64,000 bases of DNA, taken from assembly GCA_046329435.1 (NCBI GenBank), contig JAXLUR010000008.1, positions 1-64,000 on the forward strand, read 5' to 3'. The notes under the pieces are model-generated. The model did not search any database. It saw nothing but the letters and a program-made list of their open reading frames with translations, and had not been told where the DNA came from. The translations under genes were made by a program, and so were the position numbers. This document shows positions 1 to 8,477 of this stretch, in pieces. Each line of letters opens with the position of its first letter. The stretch's first letter is position 1. This DNA is from M3007 sp046329435 (GTDB lineage Bacteria > Bacteroidota > Bacteroidia > Chitinophagales > Saprospiraceae).

Positions 1-485
1 ACGACCTGCGCACCCTCGGCCGGCGCTCCGTGCACCTGCTGCGCCGCAAACTGGGCATTGTGTTTCAGGACTTTAACCTGCTGACCGACCGCAATGTGGA
101 GGAAAACATGCTTTTTGTGCTGCGCGCCACCGGCTGGAAAGATGAAGCGGAAATGAACCAGCGCGTCTCGGAAGAACTTGAGGCCGTCGGCCTGACCGGC
201 AAACGCCACGCCATGCCCTTCGAACTGTCGGGCGGCGAACAACAACGGGTCGTGATCGCCCGCGCCCTGCTCAACCGTCCTGCACTCCTGCTGGCCGACG
301 AACCCACCGGCAATCTTGATCCTGAAACGAGTGACGATGTTCTCCTGCTCATGCGCAACCTGGCCCGCCAGCACAATACCGCCGTGCTTTGCGCCACCCA
401 CGACTACCGCATACTCGCCAATTTTCCGGCGCGCATTATCCGGGTGATCAATGGCAAACTGATCGACGACGAAGGGAAAGGGTAG
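1..485 (+). CDS. FtsE-like ABC transporter ATP-binding protein (5' partial)
   Basis: The gene enters the window already open; the frame is readable from base 3, so the true start lies upstream. The visible part holds the Q-loop (IVFQDFNLL), the ABC signature LSGGEQQR, Walker B (LLLADEPTGNLDP) and the switch histidine (CATHD), all intact. The spacing and the sequence around the Q-loop resemble FtsE, the ATPase partner of FtsX in cell-division-linked peptidoglycan hydrolase activation. About 160 residues are present out of the usual 220-230, so only Walker A is missing. FtsX is not in the window, so a LolD/MacB-type ATPase is the main alternative. Certain as an ABC ATPase, moderately sure as FtsE. 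Confidence 0.85.
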   Translation, partial: DLRTLGRRSVHLLRRKLGIVFQDFNLLTDRNVEENMLFVLRATGWKDEAEMNQRVSEELEAVGLTGKRHAMPFELSGGEQQRVVIARALLNRPALLLADEPTGNLDPETSDDVLLLMRNLARQHNTAVLCATHDYRILANFPARIIRVINGKLIDDEGKG

Positions 486-541
486 GGGCTATCCCGAAGA
501 TTTGTCGGGCAGATATTTTTAAACGACTTATAACCAGCCTG

Positions 542-1543
542 TTAGGTCTCTTTGTTCCCGTACAGCCAGTTCAGGGTGTTTTTGAAAAAAATCTTCTCCA
601 CCGTGTGCCCGGGCAGGTTCATTTCCTCGATGAATTTGCCGATTTCCAGGTCGCCGAGGGGAAAGGGATAATCGGTACCCAGGCAAACCTTGTCTTCGCC
701 GGCTGTCTCGAGCACATAGCGCAACAAGGCCGGGTCGTGCGTGGCCGAATCCACCCAGAATTTACCCAGATAATGCCTTGGCGGCACAGGATTGTCGATG
801 GCCACCAGATCGGGCCGACAGTCGAAACCATGCTGAACGCGGCCGATCGTAGGCAGAAACGAGCCGCCCGCATGGGCGAAACACCAGCGGATGTCGGGCA
901 ATCGTTCGAAAACGCCGCCAAACAGCAGGGAGCAAATAGCCCGACTGGTTTCAGCCGGCATGCCAACAAGCCAGGGCAACCAGTATTTGCGCATCAGTTC
1001 TTCACCCATCATTTCCCAGGGATGCACCAGAATAGCCATGTCGAGCGCCTGACAAGCTTCGAAAATCGGGAAAAAAGCTTCCTCATTCAGATTTTTCTGG
1101 TTGACGTTGGAACCGATCTGGACGCCGGGGAAGCCCAGTTCCTTGAGGCGATGCAATTCTTTGATTGCCAGGTCGGTATCCTGCATGGGAATTGTGCCGA
1201 GCGCGATGTAGTGCTCGGGGTAATCTTCCACGATACCGGCCAGGTGGTCGTTTAGAAAGCGGGACAAATCGAGGCAATCCGTCGCTTTGGCCCAATAGGA
1301 AAACATGACCGGGATCGTGCAAACCACCTGCACGGGCGTCCGGAAATTCAGGTATTCGTCGATGCGGATTTTGGGGTCCCAGCAATTGGCCGCTATTTCC
1401 CTGAAAAACGTCTCGCCTTTCATCATTCTTGCAAAACCCGGTCGATGGTGGTCCAGGTGAATGAAGTCTCCATAGCCGAATTTCTGGGCAAAATTGGGCA
1501 GATTTTCCGGCAGGAGATGGGTATGCATATCGATCTTGTACAT
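542..1543 (-). CDS. 2-amino-3-carboxymuconate-6-semialdehyde decarboxylase (ACMSD), amidohydrolase family
   Basis: ACMSD decarboxylates the ring-opened product of 3-hydroxyanthranilate and so diverts kynurenine-pathway carbon from NAD synthesis to full oxidation. This 333-residue protein matches the animal and Pseudomonas enzymes along its whole length. Zinc ligands fall at the expected positions: His7 and His9 (MHTH), His174 (LVHPWEM) and Asp291 (GTDYPFP), with catalytic His224 (CFAHAGG). Diagnostic stretches VMFSYWAK and YWLPWLVGMPAE are present. The frame stays open upstream, but the ATG at 1543 gives the usual N-terminus (MYKIDMHTHLLPE), and the 33 codons before it look non-coding. No other kynurenine gene is in the window. 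Decarboxylation of this substrate is inferred from family membership. Confidence 0.92.
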   Translation of the reverse strand: MYKIDMHTHLLPENLPNFAQKFGYGDFIHLDHHRPGFARMMKGETFFREIAANCWDPKIRIDEYLNFRTPVQVVCTIPVMFSYWAKATDCLDLSRFLNDHLAGIVEDYPEHYIALGTIPMQDTDLAIKELHRLKELGFPGVQIGSNVNQKNLNEEAFFPIFEACQALDMAILVHPWEMMGEELMRKYWLPWLVGMPAETSRAICSLLFGGVFERLPDIRWCFAHAGGSFLPTIGRVQHGFDCRPDLVAIDNPVPPRHYLGKFWVDSATHDPALLRYVLETAGEDKVCLGTDYPFPLGDLEIGKFIEEMNLPGHTVEKIFFKNTLNWLYGNKET

Positions 1544-1622
1544 CCTGATCAGCGTGGCATCCTTGAAAGAATGGTAAAAATTCAGTGCCCGCTTTTCGCT
1601 TCGATACCGAATTTTAACCATG

Positions 1623-1697
1623 CTAAAAAAGCAAACCGGCAAACAAGGGAAAAAAGGAAAGTTTCTTTTCGTTTTCCCGAAGCCGGCCGGTTTGCTT
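1623..1697 (-). terminator. Rho-independent terminator of the subtilisin gene
   Basis: A 12-bp stem (1629-1640 with 1686-1697) carries an inner gggaaaa/ttttccc pairing. On the minus strand it is followed by a run of six T. It lies just past the stop codon at 1710. Confidence 0.75.
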
Positions 1698-1709
1698 CCT
1701 GTTGGTTAT

Positions 1710-3494
1710 TTATTGTTTCATGATTTTACCCGACGTTGTTCCGTTTTCCGCCGAAATCTCATAGAGGTAAATGCCCGCGGGCAGCTGGCGAAGGGAAAGC
1801 GGGTACAATTCGCGTTTTTTCGGAACGAAGCTGGTCGACAGCAGGCGTTGGCCGTTGACGGAGTAGAGGTTAATGGTGGTTTTTCCCTCAAAATTTTCGA
1901 GGAAAAACGTGACCTCGTCGCTGGTCGGGTTGGGCGAAACTGTTACCTGAGCGCTCTGGGAAAGCGGCTGCCCTGTGTCGACGGAGAGCGCCACGTTTAC
2001 GGCTGCCAGTGCATCGACGCGCCCCCAGCCGTAGGCGTGATTGGGGCGGGAAGCGCCGAGCGAATTGGTACCGCAGTCGAGCGTATCGGCGAGAAAAACC
2101 GAGGTTTGTTCGATGATGTCTTCCACTAATTCCACCTCTCCGCGCAGCTCGGGATTGGCCGAAAACATGAGGGCAACCAGGCCCACTACGTGCGGGCCCG
2201 CCATGCTCGTGCCACTGAAATTGGCATAGCCGCCTCCGCGAACGGAGGAGCGAACGCTGACGCCGGGGGCCGAAACATTGGGTTTGTTGCGCAGGCTGCC
2301 GTCGATGATCACGGGGCCGCGGCTGCTGAATCCGGCGATGGTGTCGTTGGAGCGCGTGGCGCCCACGCTGAAACTTTCCTCGAAATAAGCCGGGGGGCCG
2401 TCGGTGGTGGAGCAAATGCCGCCGTTGTTGCCGTTGGAAACGACGACTACGACGCCGGCCGCTTTGAGGTTGATGACAGCCGTGTGAAGCAATTCGTTGA
2501 TTGTCAGATCAGTACAGCCTTCGATGTCGGCACAGTACCAGGAGTTGTTGATGACGTCGGGCGATTTCGAAGGGTCGGGGTTCTGGCCGTTGATGTCGGT
2601 TGGGGCCAGGAACCACTCGAAACATTCGATATAACTGGAGGGTTTGCCCCAGCCGCGTTCCATGTTGCGGCAGCCGACCCATTTGGCGCCGGGCGCTACG
2701 CCGGTCTGGTTGCCCGCGCCGTCGTCGCCGACCATGGTGCCCATGGTGTGGGTGCCGTGGTTGTTGTCGTCGCAGGGCTGGCCGGAATTGAGGCCGCAGG
2801 GGTTGTTGAGCGGGTTGTTGGTCGTGTCGCCGTTGAGCGGACTGAGGTCGTGAATGGCGTCGTGCCAGTTGTAGTTGTGGTCGGCCGGGCCGTTGGCGTT
2901 CCAGCCCCGGTAATGCGACTGGATAACAGGGTGGCCCCATTCGTAGCCGGTATCGGCGCCGCCGACGGTGATGCCCTGGCCGGTATAACCCATTGCCCAG
3001 ACGGCAGGCGCATTGATTTTTTCAACGCCCCATTCTACTGTATTGCGCTGATTTACAACGTTATCTTCGACAAAAGGCGGGGGCATTTGCACCCAGGGGT
3101 CGAGCGCGATGCTTTTGACTTCGGGGAGATCGGCCAGCAAACGAAGGGTTTCGCCGTCGGCTTGTTCGATGGAAATTGCATTGACGAGGTAGTAGCTGTT
3201 CGAACGGGCGCCGCGCTGGCGGAGCATGCGGCGCGCGTTGGCCTGACTGCGTTCGGCCGTTTGCTGCAGTCGGTTGAACACAAAGCGGGAGCGGGCATTT
3301 TTGCCGTGCAGCTGGCGGGCGCCCGACAAATCGGCTTGTTCGAAGAACACGACGAGCACATCGGCAGTTTGATTGCGGTCGAAGGCAGACCGTACTTCCG
3401 GCGAGAGTTTGGCGCGCCAGTCGGAAGGATTTTGAGCGGAAACGGCAAACGCTGACAACAAAAGTGTAAGTGTCAGAAAAATATTTTTGATCAT
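1710..3494 (-). CDS. Secreted S8 (subtilisin-like) serine peptidase with T9SS sorting domain
   Basis: The 594-residue protein starts with a signal peptide ending near AVSAQ (residue 21). A prodomain-like region follows (about 25-135), then the S8 catalytic domain with Asp181 (GADTGYEWG), His246 (NNHGTHT), an oxyanion Asn in the SNGN segment at 353-356 and Ser430 (FSGTSMAGPHV). The last about 80 residues form a type A T9SS sorting domain: it opens with VSPNPTSDEV, has LPAGIYLYEI near the end and finishes in a basic KIMKQ. So it should cross the outer membrane by the Por system and be released or attached to the surface as a degradative protease. It is monocistronic, with its own terminator at 1623-1697. 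Confidence 0.93.
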   Translation of the reverse strand: MIKNIFLTLTLLLSAFAVSAQNPSDWRAKLSPEVRSAFDRNQTADVLVVFFEQADLSGARQLHGKNARSRFVFNRLQQTAERSQANARRMLRQRGARSNSYYLVNAISIEQADGETLRLLADLPEVKSIALDPWVQMPPPFVEDNVVNQRNTVEWGVEKINAPAVWAMGYTGQGITVGGADTGYEWGHPVIQSHYRGWNANGPADHNYNWHDAIHDLSPLNGDTTNNPLNNPCGLNSGQPCDDNNHGTHTMGTMVGDDGAGNQTGVAPGAKWVGCRNMERGWGKPSSYIECFEWFLAPTDINGQNPDPSKSPDVINNSWYCADIEGCTDLTINELLHTAVINLKAAGVVVVVSNGNNGGICSTTDGPPAYFEESFSVGATRSNDTIAGFSSRGPVIIDGSLRNKPNVSAPGVSVRSSVRGGGYANFSGTSMAGPHVVGLVALMFSANPELRGEVELVEDIIEQTSVFLADTLDCGTNSLGASRPNHAYGWGRVDALAAVNVALSVDTGQPLSQSAQVTVSPNPTSDEVTFFLENFEGKTTINLYSVNGQRLLSTSFVPKKRELYPLSLRQLPAGIYLYEISAENGTTSGKIMKQ

Positions 3495-3528
3495 AAAATC
3501 GCTATTGCTGTTTTTAAAAAATGCGCCC

Positions 3529-3536
3529 TAAATGTA
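3529..3536 (-). promoter_or_regulatory. Possible -7 element of the subtilisin gene
   Basis: Reads TACATTTA on the minus strand, one base off the Bacteroidota TAnnTTTG element, 35 nt before the start codon. I found no good -33 element. Confidence 0.35.
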
Positions 3537-3607
3537 CGCCCCCATTCCGGAAGCCGCTACTCGTCGAACGTCCAAAATCAGCAAACACCCTTTTTCACCC
3601 TAACGGC

Positions 3608-3615
3608 TATCTTTG
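3608..3615 (+). promoter_or_regulatory. -7 promoter element of rpiB
   Basis: TATCTTTG matches TAnnTTTG exactly and is followed by the GC-rich start region common in this genome. It lies 54 nt before the rpiB start. No TTTG is seen at the expected -33 distance. Confidence 0.5.
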
Positions 3616-3669
3616 CCGCCGCTCTTTTACGCCTGCCACAGGCACTCACTTTCAATCATTCCAATTCGT

Positions 3670-4101
3670 ATGACAATAGCCATTGGTTGCGACCACGCCG
3701 GATTTCAATACAAGGAAGGAATCGTGGCAATGCTGCAGGCCCAGGGCCACATGGTGCTCGATTTCGGCACCCACTCCGCCGATTCTGTCGATTATCCGGA
3801 TTTTGCGCACGCGGTAGCCACGGCAGTAGAATCGGGCCAGGCTGAAAAAGGCGTGCTGCTGTGCGGCAGCGCCAACGGCGTTGCGATTACCGCCAACAAA
3901 CACCAGCAAATTCGCTGCGCCATCTGCTGGACGGAGGAGATCGCGGCACTGGCGCGGCAGCACAACGATGCCAACATCATCGCCTTGCCCGCCCGTTTCG
4001 TGCCCGAAATTCTCGCCCAGGCCATGGTGCGCGTTTTCCTGTCCACCGACTTTGAAGGCGGCCGGCACACCCGGCGGGTGGAAAAGATTGCTTGCGCATA
4101 A
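3670..4101 (+). CDS. rpiB: Ribose-5-phosphate isomerase B
   Basis: This enzyme interconverts ribose 5-phosphate and ribulose 5-phosphate in the non-oxidative pentose phosphate pathway. The 143 residues span the whole RpiB/LacAB fold: the N-terminal GCDHAGF substrate loop, the catalytic cysteine Cys64 in LLCGSANGV, RQHNDANI, and the C-terminal FEGGRHTRRV phosphate-binding segment. The ATG at 3670 gives the family N-terminus (MTIAIGCDHAG); an earlier in-frame start at 3613 would add 19 non-homologous residues. The CGSANG form of the active-site loop, instead of CGTGVG, is a known variant in the family. An RpiB homologue acting on allose or galactose phosphate is less likely, because no sugar-catabolic neighbours are seen. 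Confidence 0.95.
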   Translation: MTIAIGCDHAGFQYKEGIVAMLQAQGHMVLDFGTHSADSVDYPDFAHAVATAVESGQAEKGVLLCGSANGVAITANKHQQIRCAICWTEEIAALARQHNDANIIALPARFVPEILAQAMVRVFLSTDFEGGRHTRRVEKIACA

Positions 4102-4128
4102 TTTATTCAGCATCATATTTTTATAAAA

Positions 4129-5751
4129 ATGAAATTTCATTTTTCCCTGGTACTGTTGTTGGCTGGCGCCAGTTTGTTGGCCCAGACCAATACAACCAAT
4201 CCCCACGAACCCGCGGCGCCTGCACCTGTGGCGCCCGACCCCGTTCCCTTTGCACAAATGATCACCGCCGACCGGCTGAAAACCCTGATCGACGGACTGG
4301 CTTCGCCCGAAATGCAGGGCCGCGAAACCGGTCAGCCGGGCCAGCAGAAAGCGGCTGATTTTATCGCAAGCCAGTTCAAAAGTTTCGGCCTGCCTGCCAA
4401 GGGCGACCGCAATTCGTACTTCCAGCAAGTGCTGCTGCAACGCGACAGCTGGAACGACATCGGGCTGAAAGTCGGCGATCGCGAGTTCAAAAGCCGGCAG
4501 GATTTCTACGTTTACCCGACGTACAATGCCACCAACCCGAAAGCCGATCTGAAAGAAATCGTGTTTGTCGGCTACGGCATTGACGACCCCAAATACAGCG
4601 ATTACGGAAAAACGGACGTGACCGGTAAAGCCGTCATTTTCTATGATGGCGAGCCGCTCGACAACGCAGGCAAATCGCTGATCACCGGCAATGAATTTCG
4701 CTCGCCCTGGTCGCTCGACTGGCGTAAGAAGGTGCGTATTGCCAAACAGAAAGGCGCAACGATGGTGTTTATCATCGACCCGAACATTGCCGAAAACCTG
4801 AAATCCAACAAAAAACTGCTGTCAACCTACGGCTGGAAACCCGCCGACACACAAAGCGCCGGCACTGACAAGGAGTATGTCAACAGCCTTTTTATTTCGC
4901 CTGAAGTTGCGGCTGCCATCATGGGTAAAAAGTCGGAAAAAGCCGAAAATGCCCTGGCGGAACTTCGTTCGGGGGGCAGTTTCAAACCCTTGAAGGTCAA
5001 AACCAACGTCGAAGTTCGCCTCGATAAGGAGAGCAACCGCCTTGAAGGCGTCAACGTGGTCGGTGTCATCGAAGGCAGCGACGAAAAACTCAAAAAGGAA
5101 TTCGTGTTTGTCACGGCACACTACGACCACCTGGGCATGTCCGACAGCACGCGTATTTTTTACGGGGCCGACGACAATGCCTCCGGCACCGCGTCGGTTA
5201 TCGAAATTGCCCACGCTTTCGCCGAGGCGAAAAAGCAGGGCAAGGGGCCCAAACGCACCGTGGTTTGCATGCTCGTTTGCGGCGAGGAAAAGGGCTTGCT
5301 CGGCTCCAAATTTTATGTGGAATTCCCGATGTTCCCGCTGGACAAAACCGTTGTCGACATCAACATCGACATGGTGGGTCGCGTCGACGAGCGTCATGCC
5401 AACAATCCCGATTATGTTTACGTCATCGGCTCCGACCGCATGAGCTCCGCGTTGCACCAGATCAACGAGGATGCCAACAAGCAATACACCAAACTGGAAC
5501 TCGACTACCGCTACAATGCCAAAGACGACCCCAACCATTTCTACGAGCGCAGCGACCACTACAATTTCGCTGAACGGGGCATTCCGGCTATTTTCTACTT
5601 CAACGGTACACACCCCGATTACCACAAAACCACCGATACGGCCGATAAAATCAACCACGCCGCCGCTGCCAAACGCGCGCAGCTGGCGTTCTTCACGGCC
5701 TGGGAAATTGCCAACCGTCCGCTGCGTCTGCCTGTGGATGTGAAAAATTAA
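4129..5751 (+). CDS. M28 family zinc aminopeptidase, exported
   Basis: The 540-residue protein has an N-terminal signal peptide (hydrophobic residues 5-18, ending ASLLAQ) and a Pro/Ala-rich linker. Next come a PA-like inserted domain (about 130-280) and the M28 catalytic domain. The co-catalytic zinc set is complete: His331 (TAHYDH), Asp349 (GADDNASG), Glu386 base and Glu387 ligand (CGEEKGLLGS), Asp414 (NIDMVGR) and His499 (HPDYHKTTDT). It probably trims N-terminal residues from peptides in the periplasm or outside the cell. It begins 27 nt after rpiB and ends at a bidirectional terminator. The exact substrate preference cannot be read from the sequence. Confidence 0.92.
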   Translation: MKFHFSLVLLLAGASLLAQTNTTNPHEPAAPAPVAPDPVPFAQMITADRLKTLIDGLASPEMQGRETGQPGQQKAADFIASQFKSFGLPAKGDRNSYFQQVLLQRDSWNDIGLKVGDREFKSRQDFYVYPTYNATNPKADLKEIVFVGYGIDDPKYSDYGKTDVTGKAVIFYDGEPLDNAGKSLITGNEFRSPWSLDWRKKVRIAKQKGATMVFIIDPNIAENLKSNKKLLSTYGWKPADTQSAGTDKEYVNSLFISPEVAAAIMGKKSEKAENALAELRSGGSFKPLKVKTNVEVRLDKESNRLEGVNVVGVIEGSDEKLKKEFVFVTAHYDHLGMSDSTRIFYGADDNASGTASVIEIAHAFAEAKKQGKGPKRTVVCMLVCGEEKGLLGSKFYVEFPMFPLDKTVVDINIDMVGRVDERHANNPDYVYVIGSDRMSSALHQINEDANKQYTKLELDYRYNAKDDPNHFYERSDHYNFAERGIPAIFYFNGTHPDYHKTTDTADKINHAAAAKRAQLAFFTAWEIANRPLRLPVDVKN

Positions 5752-5815
5752 AAAAACGATGGCAGCAGGCAAACAGGGTGGTTGAAGCCCGCCCGCGGCC
5801 TGCTGCCATTGTTTT
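5751..5815. terminator. Bidirectional terminator between convergent genes
   Basis: A 12-bp stem (5759-5770 with 5798-5809) is preceded by an A-run and followed by a T-run. It can serve both the M28 gene (+) and the M48 gene (-). Confidence 0.8.
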
Positions 5816-5825
5816 TCCGTCAGGT

Positions 5826-6647
5826 TCAGTGCCTGTATTTGGCGATGGCCGCCCTGATGTGTTCCTGGCGATTGCCAGGGTCGGGGTGAGTGCTCTGAAA
5901 CTCCGGCGTCCGGTTGGGGCCAGCAGCTTGTTTGAGCACTTCCATTACATCGATCAGTTTTTCGGGTTCCATGCCGGCTTCGAGCATAAAGCGCACGCCG
6001 AGTTCGTCGCTTTGGAGTTCCTGTTCGCGTCCGTACTTGAGCTGGATCATATTGGCCACGGTTTGGGCGATGTACGCGCCACTGTTCGGGTTGCTCGGGT
6101 CGTAAGTCGCCATTGTGACGGCGCCCGTAAGTCCCTGTGCCAGTTCGGATTGCGCCAGTTTTTCGGCGCTGTGCCGCGCTACGACGTGACCGACTTCGTG
6201 GCCCAGCACGCCTGCGAGCATGTCTTCGTCGATGGTGCGGCCATCGGAAGTGAGCCGCATGAGCAGCCCTTCCGTGATGAAGATCTGGCCGCCGGGCAAG
6301 GCAAAAGCGTTGATGGTGTTCGGGTCGGCCAGCAAGTGAAAATCGTACTGGTAAGGGGTGTTTTTAGCCGCTGAATTGGCTACGACACGTTGGCCCACCT
6401 GTTTGACCAATGCGGCCGCCTGGGCGTTGCGACTGAGGCCGCCGAACTCCTGCGCCATGCCCGGGGCGCTTTGAAGTCCCATGGCTATTTCCTGTTCGGG
6501 CGACATATTGATGTGCTGGGTTTCGCCAGTAACATCGTTGGTCTGGCTGCTGGCGAAATAGCGAAACAGGGCAAAACCGGCCATAACCAGGGCGATTAGC
6601 AATTTGGGGGACAGGCGGAAGCCGCCGCCTTGCGATTGACCGTTCAT
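5826..6647 (-). CDS. M48 family zinc metalloprotease, membrane-anchored
   Basis: The 273-residue protein has one N-terminal membrane segment (about 15-31). The M48 catalytic domain follows, with HEVGH (His150, Glu151, His154) and third zinc ligand Glu210 in REQELQSDELG. The domain should face the periplasm and act in envelope protein quality control, like LoiP or BepA, though no TPR domain follows. The ATG at 6647 is preferred: the frame is open to 6743, but that stretch contains the terminator hairpin of the upstream gene. Family assignment is firm; the biological substrate is unknown. Confidence 0.9.
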   Translation of the reverse strand: MNGQSQGGGFRLSPKLLIALVMAGFALFRYFASSQTNDVTGETQHINMSPEQEIAMGLQSAPGMAQEFGGLSRNAQAAALVKQVGQRVVANSAAKNTPYQYDFHLLADPNTINAFALPGGQIFITEGLLMRLTSDGRTIDEDMLAGVLGHEVGHVVARHSAEKLAQSELAQGLTGAVTMATYDPSNPNSGAYIAQTVANMIQLKYGREQELQSDELGVRFMLEAGMEPEKLIDVMEVLKQAAGPNRTPEFQSTHPDPGNRQEHIRAAIAKYRH

Positions 6648-6685
6648 AATCAGGGTGTTGGTTGGGTTTTGTGAATGAATTGGAA

Positions 6686-6719
6686 AGGCCGGCTTGCAGG
6701 ACATCCTGCAAGCCGGCCT
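6686..6719 (-). terminator. Perfect inverted repeat, probable terminator of the AAA+ gene
   Basis: A 16-bp perfect inverted repeat with a 2-nt centre (6686-6701 with 6704-6719) lies between the AAA+ gene and the M48 gene. The T-tract on the minus side is weak (TTT), so termination may be partial. Confidence 0.55.
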
Positions 6720-6760
6720 CCAAAAATAGGGCAAGTCAGTCAATACGGTCGATTATTTGC

Positions 6761-8254
6761 TCAGTTGAATAAATCCCGCATATCGACATCCTCGTCATCG
6801 TCGCGCAGGTTGCCGGTGAGGAAGTCGCGGAACGTCCAGCGATTCTGCACCACTTCCTTGTTGAGCACTTCGAACTCGGCCAGGCCGTGCAGGGCAAGTT
6901 CCATAAAGGTTAATGAGTCGCCTTCGGCTGTTTTCGCACTTTCGACCAGTTTTCGCAGGCCGGCCACTTGCTCCAGTTCGGCCGCATATTGTTTGGCGGG
7001 GAGTTCGGTGATCAGGTCGACTACGTTTCCTGCTGCAAACCAGGCTTTTATCACGCCGTAGGGGTCGCGTTCCTGTCCTTTTTTCAACTTGCCCGGGTTG
7101 GGGAAAAACTGGAGGAATACGTTTTTGACCGCTGCGCCGATCAGGTTGAGGGCAACAGCGTATGCGCCTTCCTGTTCGCCTTCGTACACCATCTCGATTT
7201 TGCCCGTAATGGCCGGGATGACGCCCCAGAAGTCGCCCAGCCGGGCCGTGGTGCTTTTTTCATTGTTGCGCAGCATCCGGCGTTCGGCCGCGGAATACAG
7301 GTTTTCATAAGCACTGATGGTCAGACGGGCGCTTACCCCGCTTTTTTTATCCACGAACTCGCTGTCGCGGGCCACGAAGGCGATTTCTTCGATCAGGTCT
7401 TTCAGTACCTCGGGAATGGTGATTTTTTCCCGTTGCTCCTTTGAAATGCGCGCTTCCTGCTCGGTGATACGCCGGCCGATGTCTCGGGCGGTAGGGTAGT
7501 GGGTCGTGATCTGGCTTTCGATGCGGTCTTTGAGCGGTGTGATGATGCTGCCCCGGTTGGTGTAGTCTTCCGGGTTGGCTGTAAATACGAACTCGACATC
7601 GAGCGGAAGGCGGAGTTTAAAACCGCGAATTTGCATGTCGCCTTCCTGCAGCACGTTGAACAAGGATACCTGAATCCGCGCTTGCAAATCGGGTAATTCG
7701 TTGATAACGAACAAACAACGATGTGCGCGCGGGATCAGTCCGAAGTGAATAACACGTTCGTCGGAGTAGGGCAAGCGGAGATTGGCGGCTTTGATGGGGT
7801 CAACGTCGCCCACGAGGTCTGCGATGCTGACGTCTGGGGTGGCGAGTTTTTCCACGTAACGATCTTCCCGATGGAGCCAGCTGACAGGGGTATTATCGCC
7901 GTGTTCGGCGATCAGGTCGATCGCGTACCGGCTGACCGGCGCCAGGGGGTCGTCGTTGAGTTCGGAACCGGCTACAACCGGGATATATTCATCGAGCAGG
8001 TGAACGAGCATCCGGGCGATACGGGTTTTGGCCTGCCCGCGCAAACCCAGCAGCAGGATGTTATGCCGGCTGAGAATAGCACGTTCCACATCCGGCAGTA
8101 CAGTGTCGTCGAAGCCGTAAATACCGGGGAAAATATGTTCGTTGCTACGGATTTTGCCCATCAGGTTGCTGCGCAATTCGTCCTTGATGGAGCGCGGCTG
8201 ATAGCCGCTGGCGCGCAGGGCGCCCAGGGTGGAAATTTGCCGTGGATCATTCAT
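6761..8254 (-). CDS. MoxR/magnesium-chelatase-I-like AAA+ ATPase
   Basis: The 497-residue protein is a AAA+ ATPase of the MoxR/ChlI clade. Walker A is GLRGQAKT (70-77). The Walker B region reads LFVINELPDL (181-190), with Asn where most AAA+ proteins have Asp; I recall the INELPDL form as usual in this Bacteroidota/actinobacterial subfamily, so it need not mean loss of activity. TANPEDYTNRG around 255-265 fits sensor I and the ChlI-type insert. The C-terminus is acidic. Such ATPases usually act as chaperone-like partners of a von Willebrand factor A protein; none is seen next to it here. Annotation as magnesium chelatase would overstate the evidence, since no tetrapyrrole gene is nearby. Confidence 0.85.
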   Translation of the reverse strand: MNDPRQISTLGALRASGYQPRSIKDELRSNLMGKIRSNEHIFPGIYGFDDTVLPDVERAILSRHNILLLGLRGQAKTRIARMLVHLLDEYIPVVAGSELNDDPLAPVSRYAIDLIAEHGDNTPVSWLHREDRYVEKLATPDVSIADLVGDVDPIKAANLRLPYSDERVIHFGLIPRAHRCLFVINELPDLQARIQVSLFNVLQEGDMQIRGFKLRLPLDVEFVFTANPEDYTNRGSIITPLKDRIESQITTHYPTARDIGRRITEQEARISKEQREKITIPEVLKDLIEEIAFVARDSEFVDKKSGVSARLTISAYENLYSAAERRMLRNNEKSTTARLGDFWGVIPAITGKIEMVYEGEQEGAYAVALNLIGAAVKNVFLQFFPNPGKLKKGQERDPYGVIKAWFAAGNVVDLITELPAKQYAAELEQVAGLRKLVESAKTAEGDSLTFMELALHGLAEFEVLNKEVVQNRWTFRDFLTGNLRDDDEDVDMRDLFN

Positions 8255-8404
8255 AGGTTGGCAAAAACAGTGACGAAGCCGGAATTGTTGCGTCCACAGG
8301 ATTTTGAATCGAACGGCGATTCATCTCCCGCGCCGGATCTTGTAAATTCCAGGTTAAGTTTTCCGCTTTTTTTACAATAATTACCCCTCGAAAGGTAATG
8401 TTTG

Positions 8405-8434
8405 TTTGCAAATGGCGGTTCCTGCGTACTTTTA
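8405..8434 (+). promoter_or_regulatory. Probable promoter of the OmpA-family gene
   Basis: TTTG (8405-8408), an 18-nt spacer and TACTTTTA (8427-8434, one mismatch to TAnnTTTG), 43 nt before the start codon. Confidence 0.5.
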
Positions 8435-8477
8435 CCACACTTCAAAAATCATTACAGACAACCAATTTTCTATTTGT

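Noticed and set aside
389..1255. 288-codon plus-strand frame over the ACMSD gene
   Set aside because: Shadow of a gene with all catalytic residues in place on the other strand.
2190..3455. 421-codon open frame on the plus strand
   Set aside because: Antisense to the subtilisin gene; Val/Gly/Ala-rich composition typical of shadow frames.
6761..8254. True magnesium chelatase subunit
   Set aside because: No chlorophyll or cobalamin genes nearby; the sequence fits the broader MoxR/ChlI-like ATPases.
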